DNA from: Zea mays
Taxonomy: Eukaryota > Streptophyta > Magnoliopsida > Poales > Poaceae
Reading direction: 5' to 3'
Length of the DNA stretch: 64,000 bases
Assembly (NCBI RefSeq): GCF_902167145.1
Contig: NW_023366895.1
Location: 1 to 64,000 of the forward strand
The translations under genes were made by a program, and so were the position numbers. Of this stretch, positions 12,428 through 25,639 are shown piece by piece. The notes under the pieces were generated by a model. That model saw only the letters and a list, made by a program, of their open reading frames with translations, ran no database searches and was not told the origin of the DNA. Every line of letters starts with the position of its first letter. Positions within the stretch are counted from its first letter, which is position 1.

Positions 12428-15400
12428 TGACAAAATGGGGGTTGTGTGGCCATTGATCATCGACCAGAGGCTCATACACCTCACTGCACATATGTTTCCT
12501 TGCCATAGATCACATTCTTGGATTTATGGTGGAGACCATTTCTTGGTCAAAAATCCGTAGGTGTTAGCCTTCGGTATTATTGAAAATGGTCGTTCATGGC
12601 TATTTTTGACAAAAATGGGGGTTGTGTGGCCATTGATCATCGACCAGAGGCTCGTACACCTCACCTCACATATGTTTCCTTGCCATAGATCACATTATCG
12701 GATTTCTGGTGGAGACCATTTCTTGGTCGAAAATCCATACGTGTTAGCCTTCGATATTATTGAAAATGGTCGTTCATGGCTATTTTCGACAAAAATGGGG
12801 GTTGTGTGGCCATTGATCATCGACCAGAGGCTCATACACCTCACCCCACATATGTTTCCTTGCCATAGATCACATTCTTGGATTTCTGGTGGAGACCATT
12901 TCTTGGTCAAAAATCCGTAGGTGTTAGCCTTCGATATTATTGAAAATGGTCGTTCATGGCTATTTTCGACAAAAATGGGGGTTGTGTGGCCATTGATCAT
13001 CGACCAGAGGCTCATACACCTCACCCCACATATGTTTCCTTGCCATAGATCACATTCATGGATTTCTGGTGGAGACCATTTCTTGGTCAAAAATCCGTAG
13101 GTGTTAGCCTTCGGTATTATTGTAAATGGTCATTCATGGCTATTTTCGACAAAAATGGGGGTTGTGTGGCCATTGATCGTCGACCAGAGGCTCATACACC
13201 TCACCCCACATATGTTTCATTGCCATAGATCACATTCTTGGATTTCTGGTGGAGACCATTTCTTGGTCAAAAACTCGTACGTGTTAGCCTTCGGTATTAT
13301 TGAAAATGGTCGTTCATGGCTATTTTCGGCAAAATGGGGCTTTTGTGGCCATTGATCATCGACCAGACGCTCATACACCTCACCCCACATATGTTTCCTT
13401 GCCATAGATCACATTCTTGGATTTCTGGTGGAGACCATTTCTTGGTCTAAAATCCGTAGGTGTTAGCCTCTAGTATTAGTGAAAATGGTCGCTCATGGCT
13501 CTTTTCATAAAAATGGGGGTTGTGTGGCCATTGATCATCGACAAGAGGCTCGTACACCTCACCCCACATATGTTTCCTTACCATAGATCACATTCTTGGA
13601 ATTCTGGTGGAGACCATTTCTTGGTCTAAAATCCGTAGGTGTTAGCCTCTAGTATTATTGAAAATGGTCGCTCATGGCTATTTTCAAGGTCGCTCATGGC
13701 TATTTTCATAAAAAATGGGGGTTGTGTGGCCATTTATCATCGACTAGAGGCTCATACACCTCACCCCACATATGTTTCCTTGCCATAGATCACATTCTTG
13801 GATTTCTGGTGGAGACCATTTCTTGGTCTAAAATCCGTAGGTGTTAGCCTCTAGTATTATTGAAAATGGTCGCTCATGGCTATTTTCAAGGTCGCTCATG
13901 GCTATTTTCATAAAAAATGGGGGTTGTGTGGCCATTTATCATCGACTAGAGGCTCATACACCTCACCCCACATATGTTTCCTTGCCATAGATCACATTCT
14001 AGGATTTCTGGTGGAGACCATTTCTTGGTCAAAAATCCGTAGGTCTTAGCCTCTAATATTATTGAAAATGGTCGCTCATGGCTATTTTCATAAAAAAATG
14101 GGGGTTGTGTGGCCATTGATCGTCGACCAGAGGCTCATAAACCTCACCCCACATATGTTTCCTTGCCATAGATTACATTTTGGATTTCTGGTGGAAACCA
14201 TTTCTTGGTCAAAAACTCGTACGTGTTAGCCTTCGGTATTATTGAAAATGTTCATTCATGGCTATTTTCGGCAAAATGGGGGTTGTGTGGCCATTGATCA
14301 TCGACCAGAGGCTCGTACACCTCACCCCACATATGTTTCCTTGCCATAGATCACATTCTTGGATTTCTGGTGGAGACCATTTCTTGGTCCAAAATCCGTA
14401 CGTGTTAGCCTTTGGTATTTTTGAAAATGGTCATTCATGGCTATTTTCGACAAAAATGGGGGTTGTGTGGCCATTGATCATCGACTAGAGGCTCATACAC
14501 CTCACCCCACATATGTTTCCTTGCCATAGATCACATTCTTGGATTTCTGGTGGAGACCATTTCTTGGTCAAAAATCCGTAGGTGTTAGCCTTCGGTATTA
14601 TTGAAAATGGTCGTTCATGGCTATTTTCGACAAAAATGGGGGTTGTGTGGCCATTGATCATCGACCAGACGCTCATACACCTCACCCCGCATATGTTTCC
14701 TTGCCATAGATCACATTCTTGGATTTCTGGTGGAGACCATTTCTTGGTCTAAAATCCATAGGTGTTAGCCTCTAGTATTATTGAAAATGGTCGCTCATGG
14801 CTATTTTCAAGGTCGCTCATGGCTATTTTCATAAAAAATGGGGGTTGTGTGGCCATTTATCATCGACTAGAGGCTCATAAACCTCACCCCACATATGTTT
14901 CCTTGCCATAGATTACATTCTTGGATTTCTGGTGGAAACCATTTCTTGGTTAAAAACTCGTACGTGTTAGCCTTCGGTATTATTGAAAATGGTCACTCAT
15001 GGCTATTTTCGGCAAAATGGGGGTTGTGTGGCCATTGATCATCGACTAGAGGCTCATACACCTCACCCCACATATGTTTCCTTGCCATAGATCACATTCT
15101 TGGATTTCTGGTGGAGACCATTTCTTGGTCAAAAATCCGTAGGTGTTAGCCTTCGGTATTATTGAAAATGGTCGTTAATGGCTATTTTCGACAAAAATGG
15201 GGGTTGTGTGGCCATTGATCATCGACCAGACGCTCATACACCTCACCCCACATATGTTTCCTTGCCATAGATCACATTCTTGGATTTCTGGTGGAGACCA
15301 TTTCTTGGTCTGAAATCCGTAGGTCTTAGCCTCTAGTATTATTGAAAATGGTCGCTCATGGCTATTTTCATAAAAAATGGGGGTTGTGTGGCCATTTATC

Positions 15401-15912
15401 GTCGACTAGAGGCTCATAAACCTCACCCCACATATGTATCCTTGCCATAGATCACATGCTTGGATTTCTGGTGGAGACCATTTCTTGGTTAAAAACTCGT
15501 ACGTGTTAGCCTTCGGTATTATTGAAAATGGTCGTTCATGGCTATTTTCGGCAAAATGGGGGTTGTGTGGCCATTGATCATCGACCAGAGGCTCGTACAC
15601 CTCACCCCACATATGTTTCCTTGCCATAGATCACATTCTTGGATTTCTGGTGGAGACCATTTCTTGGTCAAAAATCCGTACGTGTTAGCCTTTGGTATTT
15701 TTGAAAATGGTCATTCATGGCTATTTTCGACAAAAATGGGGGTTGTGTGGCCATTGATCATCGACTAGAGGCTCATACACCTCACCCCACATATGTTTCC
15801 TTGCCATAGATCACATTCTTGGATTTCTGGTGGAGACCATTTCTTGGTCAAAAATCCGTAGGTGTTAGCCTTCGGTATTATTGAAAATTGTCGTTCATGG
15901 CTATTTTCGGGA

Positions 15913-15973
15913 AAATGGGGGTTGTGTGGTATGAGCCTCTGGTCGATGATCAATGGCCACACAACCCCCATTT
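15913..15973. other. micro-inversion inside a reverse-oriented monomer
   Basis: Within reverse-oriented satellite, a short stretch (about 15930-15973) reads in the forward orientation (TATGAGCCTCTGGTCGATG...). The reverse orientation then resumes with CCATTTATCATCGACC. The inversion creates perfect 17-bp inverted arms, AAATGGGGGTTGTGTGG (15913-15929) and CCACACAACCCCCATTT (15957-15973), around a 27-base loop. The same structure occurs 2,222 bp away. Confidence 0.9.
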
Positions 15974-18134
15974 CCATTTATCATCGACCAGACGCTCATA
16001 CACCTCACCCCACATATGTTTCCTTGCCATAGATCACATTCTTGGATTTCTGGTGGAGACCATTTCTTGGTCTAAAATCCGTAGGTGTTAGCCTCTAGTA
16101 TTATTGAAAATGGTCGCTCATGGCTATTTTCATAAAAAATGGGGGTTGTGTGGCCATTTATCATCGACTAGAGGCTCATAAACCTCACCCCACATATGTT
16201 TCCTTGCCATAGATTACATTCTTGGATTTCTGGTGGAGACCATTTCTTGGTCAAAAATCCGTAGGTGTTAGCCTTCGATATTATTGAAAATGGTCGTTCA
16301 TGGCTATTTTCGACAAAAATGGGGGTTGTGTGGCCATTGATCATCGACCAGAGGCTCATACACCTCACCCCACATATGTTTCCTTGCCATAGATCACATT
16401 CTTGGATTTCTGGTGGAGACCATTTCTTGGTCAAAAATCCGTAGGTGTTAGCCTTCGGTATTATTGTAAATGGCCATTCATGGCTATTTTCGACAAAAAT
16501 GGGGGTTGTGTGGCCATTGATCATCGACCAGAGGCTCATACACCTCACCCCACATATGTTTCCTTGCCATAGATCACATTCTTGGATTTCTGGTGGAGAC
16601 CATTTCTTGGTCAAAAATCCGTAGGTCTTAGCCTCTAATATTATTGAAAATGGTCGCTCATGGCTATTTTCAAGGTCGCTCATGGCTATTTTCATGAAAA
16701 ATGGGGGATGTGTGGCCATTTATCATCGACTAGAGGCTCATAAATCTCACCCCACATATGTTTCCTTGCCATAGATTACATTCTTGGATTTCTGGTGGAA
16801 ACCATTTCTTGGTTAAAAACTAGTACGTGTTAGCCTTCGGTATTATTGAAAATGGTCATTCATGGCTATTTTCCGCAAAATGGGGGTTGTGTGGCCAATG
16901 ATCGTCGACCAGAGGCTCATACACCTCACCCCACATATGTTTCTTGTCGTAGATCACATTCTTGGATTTCTGGTGGAGACCATTTCTTGGTCAAAAATCC
17001 GTAGGTGTTAGCCTTCGATATTATTGAAAATGGTCGTTCATGGCTATTTTCGACAAAAATGGGGGTTGTGTGGCCATTGATCATCGACCAGAGGCTCATA
17101 CACCTCACCCCACATATGTTTCCTTGCCATAGATCACATTCTTGGATTTCTGGTGGAGACCATTTCTTGGTCAAAAATCCGTAGGTGTTAGCCTTCGGTA
17201 TTATTATAAATGGTCATTCATGGCTATTTTCGACAAAAATGGGGGTTGTGTGGCCATTGATCGTCGACCAGAGGCTCATACACCTCACCCCACATATGTT
17301 TCCTTGCCATAGATCACATTCTTGGATTTCTGGTGGAGACCATTTCTTGGTCAAAAATCCGTAGGTGTTAGCCTTCGGTATTATTGAAAATGGTCGTTAA
17401 TGGCTATTTTCGACAAAAATGGGGGTTGTGTGGCCATTGATCATCGACCAGACGCTCATACACCTCACCCCACATATGTTTCCTTGCCATAGATCACATT
17501 CTTGGATTTCTGGTGGAGACCATTTCTTGGTCTGAAATCCGTAGGTCTTAGCCTCTAGTATTATTGAAAATGGTCGCTCATGGCTATTTTCATAAAAAAT
17601 GGGGGTTGTGTGGCCATTTATCGTCGACTAGAGGCTCATAAACCTCACCCCACATATGTATCCTTGCCATAGATCACATGCTTGGATTTCTGGTGGAGAC
17701 CATTTCTTGGTTAAAAACTCGTACGTGTTAGCCTTCGGTATTATTGAAAATGGTCGTTCATGGCTATTTTCGGCAAAATGGGGGTTGTGTGGCCATTGAT
17801 CATCGACCAGAGGCTCGTACACCTCACCCCACATATGTTTCCTTGCCATAGATCACATTCTTGGATTTCTGGTGGAGACCATTTCTTGGTCAAAAATCCG
17901 TACGTGTTAGCCTTTGGTATTTTTGAAAATGGTCATTCATGGCTATTTTCGACAAAAATGGGGGTTGTGTGGCCATTGATCATCGACTAGAGGCTCATAC
18001 ACCTCACCCCACATATGTTTCCTTGCCATAGATCACATTCTTGGATTTCTGGTGGAGACCATTTCTTGGTCAAAAATCCGTAGGTGTTAGCCTTCGGTAT
18101 TATTGAAAATTGTCGTTCATGGCTATTTTCGGGA

Positions 18135-18195
18135 AAATGGGGGTTGTTTGGTATGAGCCTCTGGTCGATGATCAATGGCCACACAACCCCCATTT
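18135..18195. other. second copy of the micro-inversion
   Basis: Same structure as at 15913-15973, shifted by 2,222 bp. The arms at 18135-18151 and 18179-18195 are still complementary apart from a G-to-T change that gives TGTTTGG. Sharing of this rare breakpoint shows the two copies descend from one event followed by duplication. Confidence 0.9.
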
Positions 18196-19992
18196 CCATT
18201 TATCATCGACCAGACGCTCATACACCTCACCCCACATATGTTTCCTTGCCATAGATCACATTCTTGGATTTCTGGTGGAGACCATTTCTTGGTCTAAAAT
18301 CCGTAGGTGTTAGCCTCTAGTATTATTGAAAATGGTCGCTCATGGCTATTTTCAAGGTCGCTCATGGCTATTTTCATAAAAAATGGGGGTTGTGTGGCCA
18401 TTTATCATCGACTAGAGGCTCATAAACCTCACCCCACATATGTTTACTTGCCATAGATTACATTCTTGGATTTCTGGTGGAAACCATTTCTTGGTTAAAA
18501 ACTCGTACGTGTTAGCCTTCGGTATTATTGAAAATGGTCATTCATGGCTATTTTCGGCAAAATGGGGGTTGTGTGGCCATTGATCGTCGACCAGAGGCTC
18601 ATACACCTCACCCCACATATGTTTCCTTGTCGTAGATCACATTCTTGGATTTCTGGTGGAGACCATTTCTTGGTCAAAAATCAGTAGGTGTTAGCCTTCG
18701 ATATTATTGAAAATGGTCGTTCATGGCTATTTTCGACAAAAATCGGGGTTGTGTGGCCATTGATCATCGACCAAAGGCTCATACACCTCACCCCACATAT
18801 GTTACCTTGCCATAGATCACATTCTTGGATTTCTGGTGGAGACCATTTCTTGGTCAAAAATCCGTAGGTGTTAGCCTTCGGTATTATTGTAAATGGTCAT
18901 TCATGGCTATTTTCGACAAAAATGGGGGTTGTGTGGCCATTGATCATCGACCAGAGGCTCATACACCTCACCCCACATATGTTTCCTTGCCATAGATCAC
19001 ATTCTTGGATTTCTAGTGGAGACCATTTCTTGGTCAAAAATCCGTAGGTCTTAGCCTCTAATATTATTGAAAATGGTCGCTCATGGCTATTTTTAAGGTC
19101 GCTCATGGCTATTTTCATAAAAAATGGGGGTTGTGTGGCCATTTATCATCGACTAGAGGCTCATAAACCTCACCCCACATATGTTTCCTTGCCATAGATT
19201 ACATTCTTGGATTTCTGGTGGAAACCATTTCTTGGTTAAAAACTCGTACGTGTTAGCCTTCGGTATTATTGAAAATGGTCATTCATGGCTATTTTCGGCA
19301 AATTGGGGGTTGTGTGGCCATTGATCATCGACCAGAGGCTCATACACCTCACCCCACATATGTTTCCTTGCCATAGATCACATTCTTGGATTTCTGGTGG
19401 AGACCATTTCTTGGGCAAAAATCCGAATGTGTTAGCCTTTGGTATTTTTGAAAATTGTCATTCATGGCTATTTTCGACAAAAATGGGGGTTGTGTGGCCA
19501 TTGATCTTCGAACAGAGGCTCATACACCTCACTACACATATGTTTCCTTGCCATAGATCACATTCTTGGATTTATGGTGGAGACCATTTCTTGGTCAAAA
19601 ATCCGTAGGTGTTAGCCGTCAGTGTCATTGAAAATGGTCGTTCATGGCTATTTTCGACAAAAATTAGGGTTGTGTGGCCATTGATCATCGACCAGGGGCT
19701 CATACACCTCACCCCACATATGTTTCCTTGCCATAGATCACATTCTTGGATTTCTGGTGGAGACCATTTCTTGGTCAAAAATCCGTAGGTGTTAGCCTCT
19801 AGTATTATTGAAAATGGTCGCTCATGGCTATTTTCAAGGTCGCTCATGGCTATTTTCATAAAAAATGGGGGTTGTGTGGCCATTGATCATCGACCAGAGG
19901 CTCATACACCTCACCCCACATATGTTTCCTTGCCATAGATCACATTCTTGGATTTCTGGTGGAGACCATTTCTTGGTCAAAAATCCGTAGGA

Positions 19993-20076
19993 GTTAGCCT
20001 TCGGTATTACCACACAACCCCCAATTTTGTCAAAAATTGCCATGAACGACTATTTTCAATAATACCGAAGGCTAAC
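19993..20076. other. inversion junction 2 (reverse to forward)
   Basis: Reverse-oriented satellite ends in TTCGGTATTA at 20009 and forward-oriented satellite begins with CCACACAACCCCC at 20010. Inverted arms of 17 bp, GTTAGCCTTCGGTATTA (19993-20009) and TAATACCGAAGGCTAAC (20060-20076), flank a 50-base spacer. The arms extend further with a mismatch. Confidence 0.92.
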
Positions 20077-20908
20077 ACCTACGGATTTCTGACCAAGAAA
20101 TGGTTTCCACCAGAAATCCAAGAATGTGATCTATGGCAAGGAAACATATGTGGGGTGAGGTGTATGAGCGTCTGGTCGATGATCAATGGCCACACAACCC
20201 CCATTTTTGTCGAAAATAGCGATGAACGACCATTTTCAATAATACCGAAGGCTAACACCTACGGATTTTTGACCAAGAAATGGTCTCCACCAGAAATCCA
20301 AGAATGTGATCTATGGCAAGGAAACATATGTAGGGTGAGGTGTATGAGCCTCTGGTCGATGATCAATGGCCACACAACCCCCATTTTTGTCGAAAATAGC
20401 CATGAACGACCATTTTCAATAATACCGAAGGCTAACACCTATGGATTTTTGACCAAGAAATGGTCTCCACCAGAAATCCAAGAATGTGATCTATGGCTAG
20501 GAAACATATGTGGGGTGAGGTGTATGAGCCTCTAGTCGATGATCAATGACCACACAACCCCCATTTTTGTCGAAAATAGCCATGAATGACCATTTTCAAA
20601 AATACCAAAGGCTAACACGTACGGATTTTTAACCAAGAAATGGTCTCCACCAGAAATCCAAGAATGTGATCTATGGCAAGGAAACATATGTGGGGTGAGG
20701 TGTACGAGCCTCTGGTCGATGATCAATGGCCACACAACCCCCATTTTGCCGAAAATAGCCATGAATGACCATTTTCAATAATACCGAAGGCTAACACGTA
20801 CGAGTTTTTAACCAAGAAATGGTCTCCACCAGAAATCCAAGAATGTGATCTATGGCAAGGAAACATATGTGGGGTGAGGTGTATGAGCGTCTGGTCGATG
20901 ATCAATGG
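20010..20908 (+). repeat. knob180 satellite array, block 3 (forward, short)
   Basis: About five forward-oriented monomers (899 bp) lie between two inversion junctions. This is the shortest multi-monomer orientation block in the window. Variants resemble those in blocks 1 and 5 (GTATGAGCGTCTGG, ACGTACGAGTTTTTAACC). No gene is present. Confidence 0.95.
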
Positions 20909-20943
20909 TGTGGCCATTGATCATCGACTAGAGGCTCATACAC
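20879..20943. other. inversion junction 3 (forward to reverse), breakpoint type A
   Basis: Forward satellite ending GATGATCAATGG at 20908 is joined to reverse satellite starting TGTGGCCATTGATCATCG at 20909. The arms are almost fully complementary around a 5-base loop (TGTGG), giving an extended near-palindrome. The breakpoint is the same as at 42917/42918. Confidence 0.93.
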
Positions 20944-23768
20944 CTCACCCCACATATGTTTCCTTGCCATAGATCACATTCTTGGATTTCTGGTGGAGAC
21001 CATTTCTTGGTCAAAAATCCGTAGGTGTTAGCCTTCGGTATTATTGAAAATGGTCGTTCATTGCTATTTTCGACAAAAATGGGGGTTGTGTGGCCATTGA
21101 TCATCGACCAGACGCTCATACACCTCACCCCACATATGTTTCCTTGCCATAGATCACATTCTTGGATTTCTGGTGGAGACCATTTCTTGGTCTAAAATCC
21201 ATAGGTGTTAGCCTCTAGTATTATTGAAAATGGTCGCTCATGGCTATTTTCAAGGTCGCTCATGGCTATTTTCATAAAAAATGGGGGTTGTGTGGCCATT
21301 TATCATCGACTAGAGGCTCATAAACCTCACCCCACATATGTTTCCTTGCCATAGATTACATTCTTGGATTTCTGGTGGAAACCATTTCTTGGTTAAAAAC
21401 TCGTACGTGTTAGCCTTCGGTATTATTGAAAATGGTCATTCATGGCTATTTTCGGCAAAATGGGGGTTGTGTGGCCATTGATCATCGACCAGAGGCTCGT
21501 ACACCTCACCCCACATATGTTTCCTTGCCATAGATCACATTCTTGGATTTCTGGTGGAGACCATTTCTTGGTTAAAAATCCGTACGTGTTAGCCTTTGGT
21601 ATTTTTGAAAATGGTCATTCATGGCTATTTTCGACAAAAATGGGGGTTGTGTGGCCATTGATCATCGACTAGAGGCTCATACACCTCACCCCACATATGT
21701 TTCCTTGCCATATATCACATTCTTGGATTTCTGGTGGAGACCATTTCTTGGTCAAAAATCCGTAGGTGTTAGCCTTCGGTATTATTGAAAATGGTCATTC
21801 ATGGCTATTTTCGACAAAAATGGGGGTTGTGTGGCCATTGATCATCGACCAGACGCTCATACACCTCACCCCACATATGTTTCCTTGCCATAGATCACAT
21901 TCTTGGATTTCTGGTGGAGACCATTTCTTGGTCTAAAATCCGTAGGTGTTAGCCTCTAGTATTATTGAAAATGGTCGCTCATGGCTATTTTCAAGGTCGC
22001 TCATGGCTATTTTCATAAAAAATGGGGGTTGTGTGGCCATTTATCATCGACTAGAGGCTCATAAACCTCACCCCACATATGTTTACTTGCCATAGATTAC
22101 ATTCTTGGATTTCTGGTGGAAACCATTTCTTGGTTAAAAACTCGTACGTGTTAGCCTTCGGTATTATTGAAAATGGTCGTTCATGGCTATTTTCGACAAA
22201 AATGGGGGTTGTGTGGCCATTGATCATAGACCAGAGGCTCATACACCTCACCCCACATATGTTTCCTTGCCATAGATCACATTCTTGGATTTATGGTGGA
22301 GACCATTTCTTGGTCAAAAATCCGTAGGTGTTAGCCTTCGGTATTATTGTAAATGGTCATTCATGGCTATTTTCGACAAAAATGGGGGTTGTGTGGCCAT
22401 TGATCATCGACTAGAGGCTCATACACCTCACCCCACATATGTTTCCTTGCCATAGATCACATTCTTGGATTTCTGGTGGAGACCATTTCTTGGTCAAAAA
22501 TCCGTAGGAGTTAGCCTTCGGTATTATTGAAAATGGTCGTTCATGGCTATTTTCGACAAAAATGGGGGTTGTGTGGCCATTGATCATCGACCAGAGGCTC
22601 ATACACCTCACCCCACATATGTTTCCTTGCCATAGATCACATTCTTGGATTTCTGGTGGAGACCATTTCTTGGTTAAAAACTCGTACGTGTTAGCCTTCG
22701 GTATTATTGAAAATGGTCATTCATGGCTATTTTCGGCAAAATGGGGGTTGTGTGGCCATTGATCGTCGACCAGAGGCTCATACACCTCACCCCACATATG
22801 TTTCCTTGCCATAGATCACATTCTTGGATTTCTGGTGGAGACCATTTCTTGGTCAAAAATCCGTAGGTGTTAGCCTTCGATATTATTGAAAATGGTCGTT
22901 CATGGCTATTTTCGACAAAAATGGGGGTTGTGTGGCCATTGATATTCGACCAGAGGCTCATACACCTCACTACACATATGTTTCCTTGCCATAGATCACA
23001 TTCTTGGATTTCTGGTGGAGACCATTTCTTGGTCAAAAATCCGTAGGTGTTAGCCTTCGGTATTATTGAAAATGGTCATTCATGGCTATTTTCGACAAAA
23101 ATGGGGGTTCTGTGGCCATTGATCATCGACCAGACGCTCATACACCTCACCCCACATATGTTTCCTTGCCATAGATCACATTCTTGGATTTCTGGTGGAG
23201 ACCATTTCTTGGTCAAAAATCCGTAGGTGTTAGCCTTCGGTATTATTGTAAATGGTCATTCATAGCTATTTTCGACAAAAATGGGGGTTGTGTGGCCATT
23301 GATCATCGACCAGAGGCTCATACACCTCACCCCACATATGTTTCCTTTCCATAGATCACATTCCTGGATTTCTGGTGGAGACCATTTCTTGGTCAAAAAT
23401 CCGTAGGTCTTAGCCTCTAGTATTATTGAAAGTGGTCGTTCATGGCTATTTTCATAAAAAATGGGGGTTGTGTGGCCATTTATCATCGACTAGAGGCTCA
23501 TAAACCTCACCCCACATATGTTTCCTTGCCATAGATTACATTCTTGGATTTCTGGTGGAAACCATTTCTTGGTTAAAAACTCGTACGTGTTAGCCTTCGG
23601 TATTATTGAAAATGGTCATTCATGGCTATTTTCAACAAAAATGGGGGTTGTGTGGCCATTAATCATCGACCAGAGGCTCATACACCTCACCCCACATATG
23701 TTTCGTTGCCATAGATCACATTTTTGGATTTCTGGTGGAGACCATTTCTTGGTCAAAAATCCGTAGGT

Positions 23769-23838
23769 GTTAGCCTTCAGTATTATTGAAAATGGTCATT
23801 CATGCCATTTCTTGGTTAAAAACTCGTACGTGTTAGCC
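23769..23838 (-). repeat. strongly truncated knob180 monomer (~63 bp)
   Basis: The sequence runs AATGGTCATTCATG and then jumps to CCATTTCTTGG at about 23804/23805. This removes about 117 bp of the usual unit. Consecutive GTTAGCC motifs are about 63 bp apart here instead of 180. Confidence 0.85.
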
Positions 23839-25639
23839 TTCGGTATTATTGAAAATGGTCATTCATGGCTATTTTCGACAAAAATGGGGGTTGTGTGGCC
23901 ATTGATCATCGACCAGAGGCTCGTACACCTCACCCCACATATGTTTCCTTGCCATAGATCACATTCTTGGATTTCTGGTGGAGACCATTTCTTGGTCTAA
24001 AATCCGTAGGTGTTAGCCTCTAGTATTATTGAAAATGGTCGCTCATGGCTATTTTCAAGGTCGCTCATGGCTATTTTCATAAAAATGGGGGTTGTGTGGC
24101 CATTGATCATCGACCAGAGGCTCATACACCTCACCCCACATATGTTTCCTTGCCATAGATCACATTCTTGGATTTCTGGTGGAGACCATTTCTTGGTCAA
24201 ATATCTGTAGCTGTTAGCCTTCGGTATTATTGTAAATGGTCATTCATGGCTATTTTCGACAAAAATGGGGGTTGTGTGGCCATTGATCATCGACCAGACG
24301 CTCATACACCTCACCCCACATATGTTTCCTTGCCATAGATCACATTCTTGGATTTCTGGTGGAGACCATTTCTTGGTCTAAAATCCGTAGGTGTTAGCCT
24401 CTAGTATTATTGAAAATGGTCGCTCATGGCTATTTTCAAGGTCGCACATGGCTATTTTCATAAAAAATGGGGGTTGTGTGGCCATTTATCATCGACTAGA
24501 GGCTCATAAACCTCACCCCACATATGTTTCCTTGCCATAGATCACATTCTTGGATTTCTGGTGGAGACCATTTCTTGGTTAAAAACTCGTACGTGTTAGC
24601 CTTCGGTATTATTGAAAATGGTCGTTCATGGCTATTTTCGACAAAAATGGGGGTTGTGTGGCCATTGATCATCGACCAGAGGCTCATACACCTCACCCCA
24701 CATATGTATCCTTGCCATAGATCACATTCTTGGATTTCTGATGGAGACCATTTCTTGGTCAAAAATCCGTAGGTGTTAGCCATCGATATTATTGAAAATG
24801 GTCATTCATGGCTATTTTCGGCAAAATGGGGGTTGTGTGGCCATTGATCATCGATCAGACGCTCATAGACCTCACCCCACATATGTTTCCTTGCCATAGA
24901 TCACATTCTTGGATTTCTGGTGGAGACCATTTCTTGGTCAAAAATCCGTAGGTCTTAGCCTCTAATATTATTGAAAATGGTCGCTCATGGCTATTTTCAT
25001 AAAAAAATGGGGGTTGTGTGGCCATTTATCATCGACTAGAGGCTCATAAATCTCACCCCACATATGTTTCCTTGCCATAGATCACATTCTTGGATTTCTG
25101 GTGGAGACCATTTCTTGGTCAAAAATCCGTAGGTGTTAGCCTTCGGTATTATTGAAAATGGTCGTTCATGGCTATTTTCGACAATAATGGGGGTTGTGTG
25201 GCCATTGATCATGGACCAGACGCTCATACACCTCACCCCACATATGTTTCCTTGCCATAGATCACATTCTTGGATTTCTGGTGGAGACCATTTCTTTGTC
25301 TAAAATCTGTAGGTGTTAGCCTCTTGTATTATTGAAAATGGTCGCTCATGGCTATTTTCAAGGTCGCTCATGGATATTTTCATAAAAAATGGGGGTTGTG
25401 TGGCCATTTATCATCGACTAGAGGCTCATAAACCTCACCCCACATATGTTTCCTTGCCATAGATTACATTCTTGGATTTCTGGTGGAAACCATTTCTTGG
25501 TTAAAAACTCGTACGTGTTAGCCTTCGGTATTCTTGAAAATGGTCATTCATGGCTATTTTCGGCAAAATGGGGGTTGTGTGGCCATTGATCGTCGACCAG
25601 AGGCTCATACACCTCACCCCACATATGTTTCCTTGTCGT

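Larger units (their letters stand above)
15055..18351 (-). repeat. segment repeated at 2,222-bp offset
   Basis: About 15055-16129 is repeated at about 17277-18351 with an offset of exactly 2,222 bp. Paired landmarks are GTCGTTAATG at 15171/17393, CATATGTATCC near 15432/17654, and the micro-inversion at 15913/18135. Differences are few (for example TGTGTGG against TGTTTGG near 15926/18148). The ~1.15 kb between the copies is ordinary knob180 that does not clearly match, so this is either a partly eroded tandem duplication or a spaced copy. Boundaries are approximate. Confidence 0.85.
12408..20009 (-). repeat. knob180 satellite array, block 2 (reverse)
   Basis: Same ~180-bp satellite, now reading AAATGGGGGTTGTGTGGCC on the + strand. 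About 42 monomers, including the ~202-bp subtype with duplicated GGTCGCTCATGGCTATTTTC. It contains a 1.07-kb segment repeated 2,222 bp apart and two copies of a micro-inversion. No gene is present. Confidence 0.96.
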
